Assembly (NCBI RefSeq): GCF_001270265.1
Contig: NZ_LGAP01000013.1
Coordinates: 1-64,000 of the forward strand
Length of the DNA: 64,000 nt
Direction of reading: 5' to 3'
Origin: Ensifer adhaerens
GTDB lineage: Bacteria > Pseudomonadota > Alphaproteobacteria > Rhizobiales > Rhizobiaceae
Below the pieces are notes generated by a model. That model had not been told where the DNA came from. It saw nothing but the letters and a program-made list of their open reading frames with translations, and did not search any database. The translations under genes and the position numbers were made by a program. Below are positions 10,203-19,229 of the stretch, in pieces. The stretch's first letter is position 1. Each line of letters opens with the position of its first letter.

Positions 10203-13200
10203 GACGCACCCCCGTCCACGCGCAGGCCTCCTTCGACGCGCAGGAAGGCGATCAGCTCGAAATCATCCAGACCCTTGATCGTATGCGTCAGCGCGGTCGT
10301 GCGGCCACCGCTGAACAGGCTGTCTATGTCCTTCTCTTCCTTCACCTCGATCATCGAACGTATCGCCTGGCTCAGCAGATCCGAATAGCGTCCCATCTGG
10401 CGGCCGTCCTCGGTCCGCTCGTTGAAGAGACGGCAGACGCCCGGAACAGGCTCGGCCCGCCCCTTGCAACTGCTGCGGATCAGGTCGAGCAGCCGCTTGA
10501 CCTCGGTATGGTCGGCCACGATTTCGCCGTCGTCGTCGATATAGACCAGGTAGAAGGGATGGAGCCGGTTCTGCTGGTTGATGTTCACGCTGTCGTGGAT
10601 GTTCTTCAGCGCGAAGATCACGCCGGGCCGCAACCCCACCTCGTCGGCCGCTGGCACGACGGCGTGCATGCCAAACGGCGCGGCCTCCAGATCCCCATGT
10701 TCCTTGACGTAGTTGAGCAGGTCCATGCGAAAATCGTTGAGGCCAAGGTCGGTGATCGAAATCCCGGCCTTCACGTCTTCCAGCTCGATCACCTCTTCCT
10801 GCATCCGCTTGAGCTGTTCCTTGCGGTAGGCGATGTCGCTGGATTTGGCGGTGAGCACATTGTCGTCGCCGGTCGCAGTGACGTCGGCGATCACCATGCG
10901 ATTTTCGACACGCTCCTTGAGATTGATATATTCGTCCAGCGTGATGTCCGGCCAATAGTTGACGAGCTGGATTTGATCATTCGGAGAACCGATACGATCG
11001 ATACGACCGAAGCGTTGGATGATCCGGACCGGGTTCCAATGAATGTCATAATTGACCAGGAAATCGCAGTCCTGCAGGTTCTGACCTTCCGAAATGCAAT
11101 CCGTGCCGATCAGGATATCCAGTTCGGCTGTCTCATGAGGCAGAACGACCGACTTTTCCTTCGAGCGGGGTGAGAAGAGCGTCAGCACGCTCTGGAAGTC
11201 GTAAGCCTTTTTGAGGGTGGTTTTCGGGGCACTCGAGCCTGTGACCTGGCCCACATGCAGGCCAAGTCCATGGGCAAGCGGCGCCAGGTTTTCATAGAGG
11301 TAGTTCGCGGTGTCGGCGAAGGCCGTGAACACGATGACTTTGCGATTGTCCGGATTGAGTGGTTCCGCGACCTTCTGCTGGAGGAGCGAAATCAGGTGCT
11401 GAAGCTTGGCGTCGTCCTTCGGCGCCACCTTGTCCATCGACACGATTAACGCGTCGATCAGGGCGCGGTCCGCCGCGAGATCGTGTTTCCAGGACGGCAA
11501 GTCCATGTCACCGAGGCTGATCTGCACCTTCTTGCCGACGGTAAACTCATCGAGCCCGGAGAGGTCATCATCTTCAGGGTCGAAATCGCCCATATCCTCT
11601 AGGTGGTCGCTGATGCTTCCACCGCGACCGGTCCTCTCATACTCGGCAATGGCATCGAGCGCCCGCGTAATGTTGCCGCCCAGAGCGCGCAAGGTCAGGC
11701 GGAAGGCCGCAACCGAGCTTTCGAGGCGCTTGAGGAGGTTGGTGGTCATCAGCGCCTGGAGGCTGCGCTCGCGGTCGGCCTGCCGAAGTTTTCCGCGGCC
11801 ACCTTCGACCTGGGTGTCGTAGATCTCCTCGTACTTCCTGAGCCGGCTCGGCAGGATGTAGCTGATCGGCGCATAGACCGCGAGCTTCAGCACCGACAAC
11901 TGGCCGAAGATCTCGTTCAGGCCCATCACGTCAGGGCGCTGCGTGATCGGGCAATGGAACGACAGAGGCTTGCGGCGCTGGGGGAATTTTCCGATGTCCT
12001 TCGTGTCGTAGAAGGTCTCGATGTGCTTTCGCGACCGGGCGATGGTCACGGCGTCCAGCAGTTCGAAGAAGTCGAAATCCAGCGTCTTGAGGATTGTGGC
12101 AGCCGTTCGCTCGTCTGGCGGCAGCGCCGACCATTCGTTAAATGCCTTCTGGGCGCGCCGGAATATCTCCTCAATGCTGGTCTGCGATTTCAGGCTCTTG
12201 CTGAGCGTATCCGACTGCCCTTCGTAGGCCAGCGCGAGCTGATTACGCAGATCGTTGAAGCGGTTGTTTACCGGCGTCGCCGAGAGCATCAGCACCTTGG
12301 TCTTCACGCCCGCGCGGATGACCTTGTTCATCAGCTTCTGATAGCGGGTCTCGCGGTCTTTGAAGACGTCGTTGTTCCGGAAATTGTGGGATTCATCGAT
12401 CACCACGAGATCGTAATTGCCCCAGTTCACCCGGTTCAGCGGAATGCCGAACGACTCACCCGACGTGCGCGACAGATCGGTGTGGCAGAGCACGTCATAA
12501 TTGAAGCGATCCTTGGCGAAGATGTTGGTGGTGAGATTGGTGTTGTAGTTCCGCCAGTTGTCGGCCAGCTTCTTCGGACAAAGCACCAGCACCGACTTGT
12601 TGCGAAGCTCGTAATATTTGACGACGGCAAGGGCCGTGAATGTCTTTCCAAGACCAACCGAGTCCGCCAGGATGCAGCCGTTGTAGGTCTCGAGCTTGTT
12701 GATGATCCCGGTCGCCGCGTCCCGCTGGTAGTTGAACAGCTTGTTCCAGACGATGCTCTCCTGATAGCCGGTCAGGTCGTTCGGTAGCACGTCCTCGTTG
12801 ATGTCCTCCAGGAATTCGCGAAAGATGCTGTAGAGCATCAGGAAGTAGACGCGTTCCGGTGCGTTTTCTTGATAGACTGACTCGATGTGCACGCAAATCG
12901 CGTCCGTGACGTCTTTCAGCTTTTCGGCATCGTTCCAGATCTGGTTGAAGAGCTGGAGATAGATCCCGGCATGCACTGGCTCATCCATCCGCGTGACAAA
13001 GTTCGAAACAGCGTTGCCCTTCTGGTAGCCGAGGTCGACAGCCGTAAACCCGCTTATCGGCATATAGGCAACTGCCGCAGCACCGGTGTCCACATGAGCA
13101 AATGGCTGCATCGCGGCCTGTGTCGCATTGGATTTGAACCGCGCCTTTCTGCGGATCCATTCCGCACATTCCCTCGCCACGGCACGCTGGGTCAGCTTGT

Positions 13201-13489
13201 TGCGAAGCTTGATCTCGAACTCGGTGCCATAAAGGCTACTCTCCCGGCCAGCTTTCGGGATGAAGAACTCGCGTTTCTCCTTCCGTAGCCGATCCGTCGC
13301 ATCCGTCGGCACAAAAGTTGGCGACGTGAAAATGAATTGCAGGCTTTCAACCTTGGAGAGCTCTGACTTCAGCGCTTCGAATGCGTAGATCGAGAAGCAC
13401 GATGCAGCGATCTTTACTCGCGAGCCGCGAGCGAGCGTTTCCTTCAAGTCATCACCAAGCAGTAGCGAGGTGTTATCCAGAATCTTCAT
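10199..13489 (-). CDS. PLD-like / SNF2-family helicase
   Basis: About 1096 residues. The N-terminal 170 residues ('RVKIAASCFSIYAFEAL', 'LQFIFTSPTF') resemble a phospholipase-D-like domain, but I see no HxK(x4)D motif, so it may be catalytically dead. A SNF2-type superfamily 2 motor follows: Walker A 'LADSVGLGKT', DExH box 'VVIDESHNF', 'LMLSATPVNN' (motif III), 'GTDCISEGQNLQDC' and 'IIQRFGRIDRIGS' (motif VI). It is the first gene of the defence operon, behind the integrase gene on the same strand. Start is uncertain: ATG 13489 (MKILDN) or ATG 13501 (MRVDMK), neither with a strong ribosome site. Helicases of this build act with nuclease or methylase partners in several anti-phage systems. Confidence 0.9.
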   Translation of the reverse strand: MKILDNTSLLLGDDLKETLARGSRVKIAASCFSIYAFEALKSELSKVESLQFIFTSPTFVPTDATDRLRKEKREFFIPKAGRESSLYGTEFEIKLRNKLTQRAVARECAEWIRRKARFKSNATQAAMQPFAHVDTGAAAVAYMPISGFTAVDLGYQKGNAVSNFVTRMDEPVHAGIYLQLFNQIWNDAEKLKDVTDAICVHIESVYQENAPERVYFLMLYSIFREFLEDINEDVLPNDLTGYQESIVWNKLFNYQRDAATGIINKLETYNGCILADSVGLGKTFTALAVVKYYELRNKSVLVLCPKKLADNWRNYNTNLTTNIFAKDRFNYDVLCHTDLSRTSGESFGIPLNRVNWGNYDLVVIDESHNFRNNDVFKDRETRYQKLMNKVIRAGVKTKVLMLSATPVNNRFNDLRNQLALAYEGQSDTLSKSLKSQTSIEEIFRRAQKAFNEWSALPPDERTAATILKTLDFDFFELLDAVTIARSRKHIETFYDTKDIGKFPQRRKPLSFHCPITQRPDVMGLNEIFGQLSVLKLAVYAPISYILPSRLRKYEEIYDTQVEGGRGKLRQADRERSLQALMTTNLLKRLESSVAAFRLTLRALGGNITRALDAIAEYERTGRGGSISDHLEDMGDFDPEDDDLSGLDEFTVGKKVQISLGDMDLPSWKHDLAADRALIDALIVSMDKVAPKDDAKLQHLISLLQQKVAEPLNPDNRKVIVFTAFADTANYLYENLAPLAHGLGLHVGQVTGSSAPKTTLKKAYDFQSVLTLFSPRSKEKSVVLPHETAELDILIGTDCISEGQNLQDCDFLVNYDIHWNPVRIIQRFGRIDRIGSPNDQIQLVNYWPDITLDEYINLKERVENRMVIADVTATGDDNVLTAKSSDIAYRKEQLKRMQEEVIELEDVKAGISITDLGLNDFRMDLLNYVKEHGDLEAAPFGMHAVVPAADEVGLRPGVIFALKNIHDSVNINQQNRLHPFYLVYIDDDGEIVADHTEVKRLLDLIRSSCKGRAEPVPGVCRLFNERTEDGRQMGRYSDLLSQAIRSMIEVKEEKDIDSLFSGGRTTALTHTIKGLDDFELIAFLRVEGGLRVDGGAS

Positions 13490-13636
13490 ATCGACCCGCA
13501 TTCCGCTGTGAAGGCTCAAATACAATCAGATATCAATGGCTAATTGCATCGATGAGTTGTGTCTATATCGCAAGCTGTTTAAGTCACGGTGAGAACCCCG
13601 AATTCAGGAAGAAGGGTCAACGACCGAGATGCGCTC
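13490..13636. promoter_or_regulatory. Candidate promoter region of the defence operon
   Basis: A 147-base AT-rich gap between the integrase stop and the helicase start, both on the minus strand. It is the only place within the island where a dedicated promoter of the six-gene operon could sit. I do not see a confident -35/-10 pair or operator, so the assignment rests on position. Confidence 0.3.
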
Positions 13637-15442
13637 TCAGGCCGTTTCAATGTCGGTCTTTAAGTGGTCCAACATTAATCCTGGATAAGCGATCGAGTTA
13701 ATGAGCTCAACTCGTTGGTCAAGCATGCCCTGCGGCAACGTTCCATAGCGCTGAGTCATTGTGCCCGTGGTATGCCCCAGGATGAAGCCAAACTGCTCGT
13801 CCAAGTACCCCGCGCGTCGAAAGGCGTCCGCTGCTCCGTGCCGAAAACTGTATAGAGAGAGACCGCGGCCTTCCTTTAACCCGATCTTCGTCAGATAGCG
13901 GGGGAAATCTCGGCTGAAATCAGCGATCATCTGCCCGCGTTCGTTACGCTCAGCACTTGGGAAAAGCCGCTTTTCTTCACCTTGCTTCATTTCAGCGTGG
14001 TAACGCAGGAAGCCAAGCTGCATGAGTTCGGGGTGGATAGGAACAACTCGCATCGAACCATCGGTCTTGACGCTTTTATCCCCATCCCCTTCAGTGGTGA
14101 TATGCATGATCCAATGCCCACGATCCTGACGTAAGTCATCAATGGCGAGCTGCGCGATCTCCCCCGGCCGAGCCCCGGAGAAAAGCATCACAAGCGGCAC
14201 CCAGAAACGATGGTCGCGGATTTGCATGTTTCCGGGCTTGCTCCAAAAGCGAGGGGCCTCATCCGATTGACACCCAGTGAAGAACGGAGATTTAAAAAGC
14301 GCGTTCATCTCTTCGACGGTAAACGGCTTCGTCGTCTTGTCCTTCGACTTCTTCAAGAACATGTCTGACGCTGGGTTCTGAGTCAGATAGCCGTGGTTGG
14401 TCATCCATGTGCAAAATGCGCTGAAACCGGAGAGGTAGCGATTGACGGTTGTAGAGCTGATCACCGGCTTTTTTATTGTCTTGTTGTGCTCGACAATCTG
14501 CGTGATCGTCATCCCTTGGAACGCCTTCGTTTCAGTCGCCTTTACAGGATACTGCAGCAAAAGAGCTTTCCACTCGCGTGTACCCTTCTTATCGATGCGG
14601 TGAGCGGGGAATGTGGAGCCGACGTACTCGACAAACAGTCCGACGTCACGGCGAGCCTGCGCCAAGGTGTCCTGCTTGATTTGGTTCGGGTTCTCGCGCG
14701 CGTAAATTTCGAAGAGCTCCATGATCGTTTCTCTAGGAGGAGCGGCTTCATGGACCGGGCGGTTCACAGGCTTGACGATGGGATCCTTGGGCGCCCCGGT
14801 AAAGTCTCCCTTATCGCGCTCAAGAGTTCGCTGCAGACCTTCGATCTCAGCGCGCGCCATCGATGCACACAGATCGCGGTAATGGTCCGATCCTGGTTCG
14901 ACGAGCAGGTTATTCTGCTTGATGAAAATCTCGACCGCTGGCTCGATAAGCCGGACATCTCCTGAACCGACTGCGGCCTTGAGGGCCGTCAGGCGACGGG
15001 ATCGCAGGTTCGCGTCGTCGTCACGCGCTCGAAGCATCAGTTCATGGTCTACATAGGCATTGATCATGGCATACGGGTTTTCGCCGTTGATCTTTCCCTC
15101 GTCGATCAGGCCGTAGAGCCTTTGCAACTCCGCATCAATCTGAGCGCGGGTCGGCATGCGCTGCTGTTTTCGATCATACCGTTCGATTGTCGTCTCGTAG
15201 TGCTGCCAAACTGCGAGCCCGCTATCGTCAGCTGTGATCTCGCGCCGTGCACGGATTTCCTCGAACTCCGTTCGCCAACCCTCGACGACGGGCCAGAGGC
15301 GCTTCTTCGCCTCGTTCTCATCCTTAGTGCGGAGTGACTTCTTGCGCGTCGTGGTGCCGTAGTGGCTCACCAGATCGAGCGGCACATCCAACCTCGCGTA
15401 GTAGGTCGCTCCACGTCTCTCGAGATACGTAACCCTTGCCAA
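13637..15442 (-). CDS. int: Tyrosine recombinase / phage-type integrase
   Basis: 601 residues. The C-terminal catalytic domain shows 'FSGARPGEI' (first Arg, about residue 424), 'LYSFRHGAAD' (second Arg with His, about 536), 'FILGHTTG' (His, about 555) and 'MTQRYGT' (nucleophilic Tyr, about 564). The N-terminal part ('YLERRGATYYARLDVPLDL') matches the DUF6538/arm-binding type seen in long rhizobial island integrases. It would catalyse integration and excision of the island between att sites. The gene lies at the island's right side, next to the host outer-membrane gene; no tRNA is adjacent, so the attachment site is not evident. Confidence 0.93.
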   Translation of the reverse strand: MARVTYLERRGATYYARLDVPLDLVSHYGTTTRKKSLRTKDENEAKKRLWPVVEGWRTEFEEIRARREITADDSGLAVWQHYETTIERYDRKQQRMPTRAQIDAELQRLYGLIDEGKINGENPYAMINAYVDHELMLRARDDDANLRSRRLTALKAAVGSGDVRLIEPAVEIFIKQNNLLVEPGSDHYRDLCASMARAEIEGLQRTLERDKGDFTGAPKDPIVKPVNRPVHEAAPPRETIMELFEIYARENPNQIKQDTLAQARRDVGLFVEYVGSTFPAHRIDKKGTREWKALLLQYPVKATETKAFQGMTITQIVEHNKTIKKPVISSTTVNRYLSGFSAFCTWMTNHGYLTQNPASDMFLKKSKDKTTKPFTVEEMNALFKSPFFTGCQSDEAPRFWSKPGNMQIRDHRFWVPLVMLFSGARPGEIAQLAIDDLRQDRGHWIMHITTEGDGDKSVKTDGSMRVVPIHPELMQLGFLRYHAEMKQGEEKRLFPSAERNERGQMIADFSRDFPRYLTKIGLKEGRGLSLYSFRHGAADAFRRAGYLDEQFGFILGHTTGTMTQRYGTLPQGMLDQRVELINSIAYPGLMLDHLKTDIETA

Positions 15443-15770
15443 TTTTGCCCATCCGTAGCACTATTCCGGAACACCCAACCGGAACAGTCCTAGAAAATAA
15501 GCTCTTTATTTGCAATAGGTTGTTGCGCATCAAAGGCTTGAGAGAAGTTGGATTACTTTCCAGGTTCCCCAGCCAAATTTCTTTTTTCACAAACAAATTC
15601 AGTCGCATGGTCGCTTCGACGACTGTCGGGTTCGCACGCTTTGGGCGCCTCTTCGAGGGATTCTGGCTCGGTCGGCCCGCCGCACCTTATGCGCAGCAAT
15701 CAGGTACGCCTTTAGATTGCATTAAGGATATCTGCTTACTCTTTGGTAGGGTTTCCAGCGGAGTGGGCAG
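15443..15770. other. Island/host junction, no gene seen
   Basis: A 328-base non-coding stretch between the integrase start and the outer-membrane protein gene. It probably contains the integrase promoter and the island end. Short repeats such as two CCGGAACA-like words near 15467 and 15479 are visible, but I found no direct repeat that could be matched to a left end, which lies outside the window. A GGAG ribosome site precedes the next gene. Confidence 0.35.
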
Positions 15771-16610
15771 ATGTTTCGGACGAGCGGTTTTCTTGTTTTT
15801 CTTTTGTCGGGCGCACAGTTCGCGGCGGCCGCCGATATGGATAGGCCGTTGGTCGGGGCAGACGACTACTATGAAGCGCCGGTCGAACAATCGTCTCTGG
15901 GTGTGACGGGGTACATCGAAGGGGCCTATGGAAGCGTTATCGATTCTCCCGGCGATATCGATGCCGACGCATGGGCGCTGCGTGGCGCCGTCAACTTCGA
16001 TGCAGGCGCCGGCTTCAATCTACAGGTGGATCTCGGCTATGCCCGCGCCTCGATCGTGGACGCGAATACGAATGCCTATAACGGCACCTTGCATGGTTAT
16101 TACCGGGACAACCTCTATGCGGCTGGTGTGTTCGTGCAAGCGTCGCGTCTCGATGCAGGCTTCGACAGCCACATCAACGATTATATGGGCGGCATTGAGG
16201 GCGCCTATTTCCAGGACACATGGACCATCCACGGTGCGGCCGGCTACGGCCAGGCACGGTGGGAAGGTTTCGGCGCCGACCACTACATGGCTGCGCTCGG
16301 CGCCCGCGTCTATGCGACCGACAATGTGCGCTTCGATCTCGACGGCGCGCTCGATCGCATCACCGACAGCGGCATCGACTACGATATCCGCAGCCTGAAG
16401 CTGACGGCCAACTATCGCCCGGAATCCTTCCCGGTCACATTGTTCGGCGGCTACAAATACGCAGACGAGGAGGTTTCCGGTTTCGGCTCCTCGGTGTCAG
16501 GCGACAGCAGCACGATCTTCGGCGGCCTGCGATTCTCCTACGGCTCGAACAGCATCAAGGAAGAAGAGCGCCTGGGTCCGATCTGGTCAAACAACAGCCG
16601 ATCGTTTTGA
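15771..16610 (+). CDS. Outer-membrane beta-barrel protein
   Basis: 279 residues with a clear signal peptide ('FLVFLLSGAQFAAAA', likely cut before ADMDRP). The rest is made of alternating amphipathic strands ending in aromatic or glycine residues ('VTGYIEGAYGSV', 'FNLQVDLGYARAS', 'WTIHGAAGYGQARW', 'VTLFGGYKYAD', 'TIFGGLRFSYGS'), typical of small outer-membrane barrels. No enzymatic motif is visible, and the substrate or partner is unknown. It is the first host-like gene right of the island. A late repeat-free C-terminal tail (EEERLGPIWSNNSRSF) follows the last strand. Confidence 0.75.
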   Translation: MFRTSGFLVFLLSGAQFAAAADMDRPLVGADDYYEAPVEQSSLGVTGYIEGAYGSVIDSPGDIDADAWALRGAVNFDAGAGFNLQVDLGYARASIVDANTNAYNGTLHGYYRDNLYAAGVFVQASRLDAGFDSHINDYMGGIEGAYFQDTWTIHGAAGYGQARWEGFGADHYMAALGARVYATDNVRFDLDGALDRITDSGIDYDIRSLKLTANYRPESFPVTLFGGYKYADEEVSGFGSSVSGDSSTIFGGLRFSYGSNSIKEEERLGPIWSNNSRSF

Positions 16611-16703
16611 CCGCGAGACGTATCGGCGCATGGCGGCCGCGTCGCTGTACACCGACAAATCGGATGCCGAACATCACCGCGATTTTCCGCGGACACCGGC
16701 GCG

Positions 16704-17342
16704 TCATCTCTTGCGGGCTACGATATAGGGACGGTTGTCGTTGCCCTTGGTTGCGTGGCTTTCAGCGGCAAGGATATCGAAGCCTGCGGCATGTATCAGC
16801 TGGTTCAGATCCGCTGCCCGAAAGATGCCGGCGTAGGGTGCCTTCCCGAGCGCGCGCATCGCGGGCAACAGGGCAAGCCGGATGAGTGGGTTCATATCTC
16901 CAACGCAGGGCGTCTTGGAAATGAACAGACCCTCCGGTGCAAGCAGGGCATGGATGTGGCTGAGCGTGCCAGGCAGGTCGCGGACCAGATGGAGATAGTT
17001 GAACCCGAGAACGACGTCGAACTGCACTCCTTCGGGCGTCAGCGCTTCTGCGGTTGCTGTGCGGAAGGTCAGGCCCGGGAGAGGATCGGCGACGTGCTTT
17101 TCTTCGGCAATCGCGATCATTCCGGTGGAAATATCCGTTGCAAGATAGCTGTGCACCTGGCTCGCGAGCCGGAGCGCCGTTGTTCCTGTGCCGCAGCCCA
17201 ACTCCAGGACCCGATCGCTTGATTTCATCAAGGCGCTCGTCCGCTCCAGCGTGCGCTCATAGCCGGCCTGATCGGCAATCTTGCCCATGGCGTATTTCCG
17301 TGAACTCCGGTCCCAGAAACGGGCGTCAGTTTCCGTGCTCAT
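16704..17342 (-). CDS. Class I SAM-dependent methyltransferase
   Basis: 212 residues. Motif I 'VLELGCGTGTTALRLA' (residues 44-60), then 'YLATDIS' (acidic end of strand 2), 'FDVVLGFNYLHLV' (motif post-II/strand 4) and 'LLAPEGLFISKTP' (strand 5) define a Methyltransf_11/25-type Rossmann methyltransferase. The substrate is unknown; the family includes small-molecule and ubiquinone/menaquinone-type methylases. It converges with the outer-membrane protein gene and stands alone on its strand. Confidence 0.88.
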   Translation of the reverse strand: MSTETDARFWDRSSRKYAMGKIADQAGYERTLERTSALMKSSDRVLELGCGTGTTALRLASQVHSYLATDISTGMIAIAEEKHVADPLPGLTFRTATAEALTPEGVQFDVVLGFNYLHLVRDLPGTLSHIHALLAPEGLFISKTPCVGDMNPLIRLALLPAMRALGKAPYAGIFRAADLNQLIHAAGFDILAAESHATKGNDNRPYIVARKR

Positions 17343-17531
17343 GGTGGGTTTTCTGCCTTTCCAATGCGGGGCCGGACCGATGCGCGGGAAATTGCTCTAC
17401 CGACCATGCAAGCATCAACAGTGGGTGAAGCGGACGTGTAGATTTGAATGAGACCGCCGACACCTTGTCAACGCCGCTTACAACTGCCACGCTAGTCCTT
17501 GCGTGATTCACGGTTACCTATGGGAGGGCAC

Positions 17532-17714
17532 ATGGCTCATAAGTTCGAGATCTACAAAGACAAGGCCGGCGAATATCGGGTTCGCTTCAAGTACAACAGC
17601 GAAGTGATGTTTTCGACCGAAGGCTATTCAAGCAAGGCCAGCGCTCAGAACGCCATCGATTCGATCAAGAAAAACGGACCGGACGCACCTGTTGAAGACA
17701 ACAGCCAAGCTTAA
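17532..17714 (+). CDS. YegP/DUF1508 family small protein
   Basis: 60 residues with one DUF1508 unit: 'FEIYKDKAGEYRVRFKYN', then 'EGYSSKASAQNAIDSIKKN'. Such YegP-like proteins are small soluble folds of unknown function, often two units in tandem in enterics; this is the single-unit rhizobial form. The start is fixed by a strong GGGAGGG ribosome site seven bases upstream of ATG 17532. A rho-independent terminator follows directly. Confidence 0.88.
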   Translation: MAHKFEIYKDKAGEYRVRFKYNSEVMFSTEGYSSKASAQNAIDSIKKNGPDAPVEDNSQA

Positions 17715-17730
17715 TTGGATTTCACGTTGG

Positions 17731-17766
17731 GGGCCCGCCGATGAAGATCGGCGGGCCCTTTCGTTT
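17731..17766 (+). terminator. Rho-independent terminator after the YegP-like gene
   Basis: A perfect 12-bp stem (GGGCCCGCCGAT / ATCGGCGGGCCC) with a GAAG loop is followed by TTTCGTTT, 16 bases after the stop codon. Confidence 0.9.
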
Positions 17767-17836
17767 AAGTCGGACCTTTGTCCAGTTCATGACCAGGCGT
17801 TGATCTCAGGCTGAATAAGCCACCGCCACATCGAGC

Positions 17837-18976
17837 CTAAAGCAGGCCACGCCTGGCGAGGTTGCGCATCAGCGCGGCCGTGCCGAATGTCCAGGGCGGG
17901 CAATCCGTCGACAGGCGCACGGTGTTTGTCAGGCTGCCGAGTTCGGCATTTGAAATCGTCACCACGTCGCCGATCTTGTGGGTAAAACCCTGGCCCTTTT
18001 CGTCGCGGTCTTCGACCGGGGCAAACAAGGTGCCCATGAACAGCATCAGCCCATCGGGATATTGATGATGGGGGCCGATGGTCTGAGCGACGAGGTCGAG
18101 TGGGTCGCGACTGATCTCCGCCATGCTGCTCGTTCCCTTCAGGCGGTAGCCGTCCGCGCCTTCGACCAGCAGCTCGAGTTCGGCCCTGCGCACATGGTCG
18201 ATCGTGTAGGTCTCGTCGAACAGGCGGATGAAGGGACCGATCGCGCAGGAGGCATTGTTGTCCTTTGCCTTGCCGAGAAGCAGAGCTGACCGGCCCTCGA
18301 CATCGCGCAGGTTGACGTCATTGCCGAGTGTCGCGCCCTTCACATTGCCATTCGAGGCGACGGCCAGCACGATTTCCGGCTCCGGATTGTTCCAGCGCGA
18401 GATGGGGTGGAGGCCGACATCGGCACCTGAGCCGACCGACGACAAAACCTGCGCCTTGGTGAAAACCTCGGCATCCGGACCGATGCCGACCTCCAGATAT
18501 TGCGACCAGACGCCCTCCTCGATCAGCGCGGCCTTGACGCGGGCAGCCTCCGGCGAACCGGCCTTCAGGTTTCGCAGGCTGTCGCCGATGACGGCGGTGA
18601 CGCGCGCGCGTATGGCCTCGGCACGGGCGGCATCGCCGGCCGCCCTCTCCTCGATGACACGTTCGATCATCGAGCGCGCAAAGGTGACGCCACAGGCCTT
18701 CACGGCCTGGAGGTCGCAAGGAGCAAGCAGGCGAAGATTCGACTTTTCGCCCTCCCCCGTAGCGAGGTCCGCCACCGATGCGAGCCGTTCGCCATCCAGC
18801 TGATGGATATGAGCGACGGGCTCGGGAAGCTCCAGCAGGTCGCGCATGGTGGGCGCCAGTTTCGAGGTGATGTCGACAATCGCGCCATCCCTGACGGTCA
18901 CGAGCGCCGGCCCATCGATATCGGCGCGCCAGACCCGCCCGACAAAGGTTCCGGTTCGGTATGTCTCAAGCGTCAT
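17837..18976 (-). CDS. Fumarylacetoacetate hydrolase family protein
   Basis: 379 residues. The C-terminal half carries the FAH fold core: 'VGLHPISRWNNPEPEIVLAV' with the metal-binding acidic pair in PEPEIV, 'GNDVNLRD' and 'KDNNASCAIGPFI', then 'DLVAQTI' and 'LFMGTLFAP'. FAH-superfamily enzymes hydrolyse, dehydrate or decarboxylate beta-diketo or 2-keto-3-deoxy acids with a divalent metal; the order resembles members that process sugar-acid intermediates. The precise substrate cannot be read. ATG 18976 has a near-ideal GGGAGGTGATC ribosome site; an upstream extension is possible but unsupported. It is divergent from a stress-promoter-driven membrane protein gene. Confidence 0.85.
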   Translation of the reverse strand: MTLETYRTGTFVGRVWRADIDGPALVTVRDGAIVDITSKLAPTMRDLLELPEPVAHIHQLDGERLASVADLATGEGEKSNLRLLAPCDLQAVKACGVTFARSMIERVIEERAAGDAARAEAIRARVTAVIGDSLRNLKAGSPEAARVKAALIEEGVWSQYLEVGIGPDAEVFTKAQVLSSVGSGADVGLHPISRWNNPEPEIVLAVASNGNVKGATLGNDVNLRDVEGRSALLLGKAKDNNASCAIGPFIRLFDETYTIDHVRRAELELLVEGADGYRLKGTSSMAEISRDPLDLVAQTIGPHHQYPDGLMLFMGTLFAPVEDRDEKGQGFTHKIGDVVTISNAELGSLTNTVRLSTDCPPWTFGTAALMRNLARRGLL

Positions 18977-19058
18977 GATCACCTCCCAAAGAGACGACTT
19001 TCTTGCAGCGAAAACAGCAGGCTGTAAAGCGTTCGCGATCCGGACGGTTGTACCCAGC

Positions 19059-19083
19059 GGAACATTGCAAGTTTTCGCGCGTT
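19059..19083 (+). promoter_or_regulatory. EcfG/RpoE2-type stress promoter
   Basis: GGAAC at 19059, 16-base spacer, CGTT at 19080, the exact alphaproteobacterial general-stress sigma consensus. It points toward the gene starting at 19230, leaving about 140 bases of leader. Confidence 0.7.
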
Positions 19084-19229
19084 TCCTGTTGCAGAGCGCG
19101 TCCAGTCGGGCACGCCAGGTTCGCAACGACAGTTTGCAACCGCACAACCCGGTCCTCTGCCTTTGCCGAGGCCGATCCGGCCGGGCAGGACCCATAGGCC
19201 GAAGGACGCCCAGAAAGGATGTGAACGCG

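Noticed and set aside
15443-15770. tRNA or other attachment site next to the integrase
   Set aside because: No tRNA fold or matching direct repeat could be found in the window.
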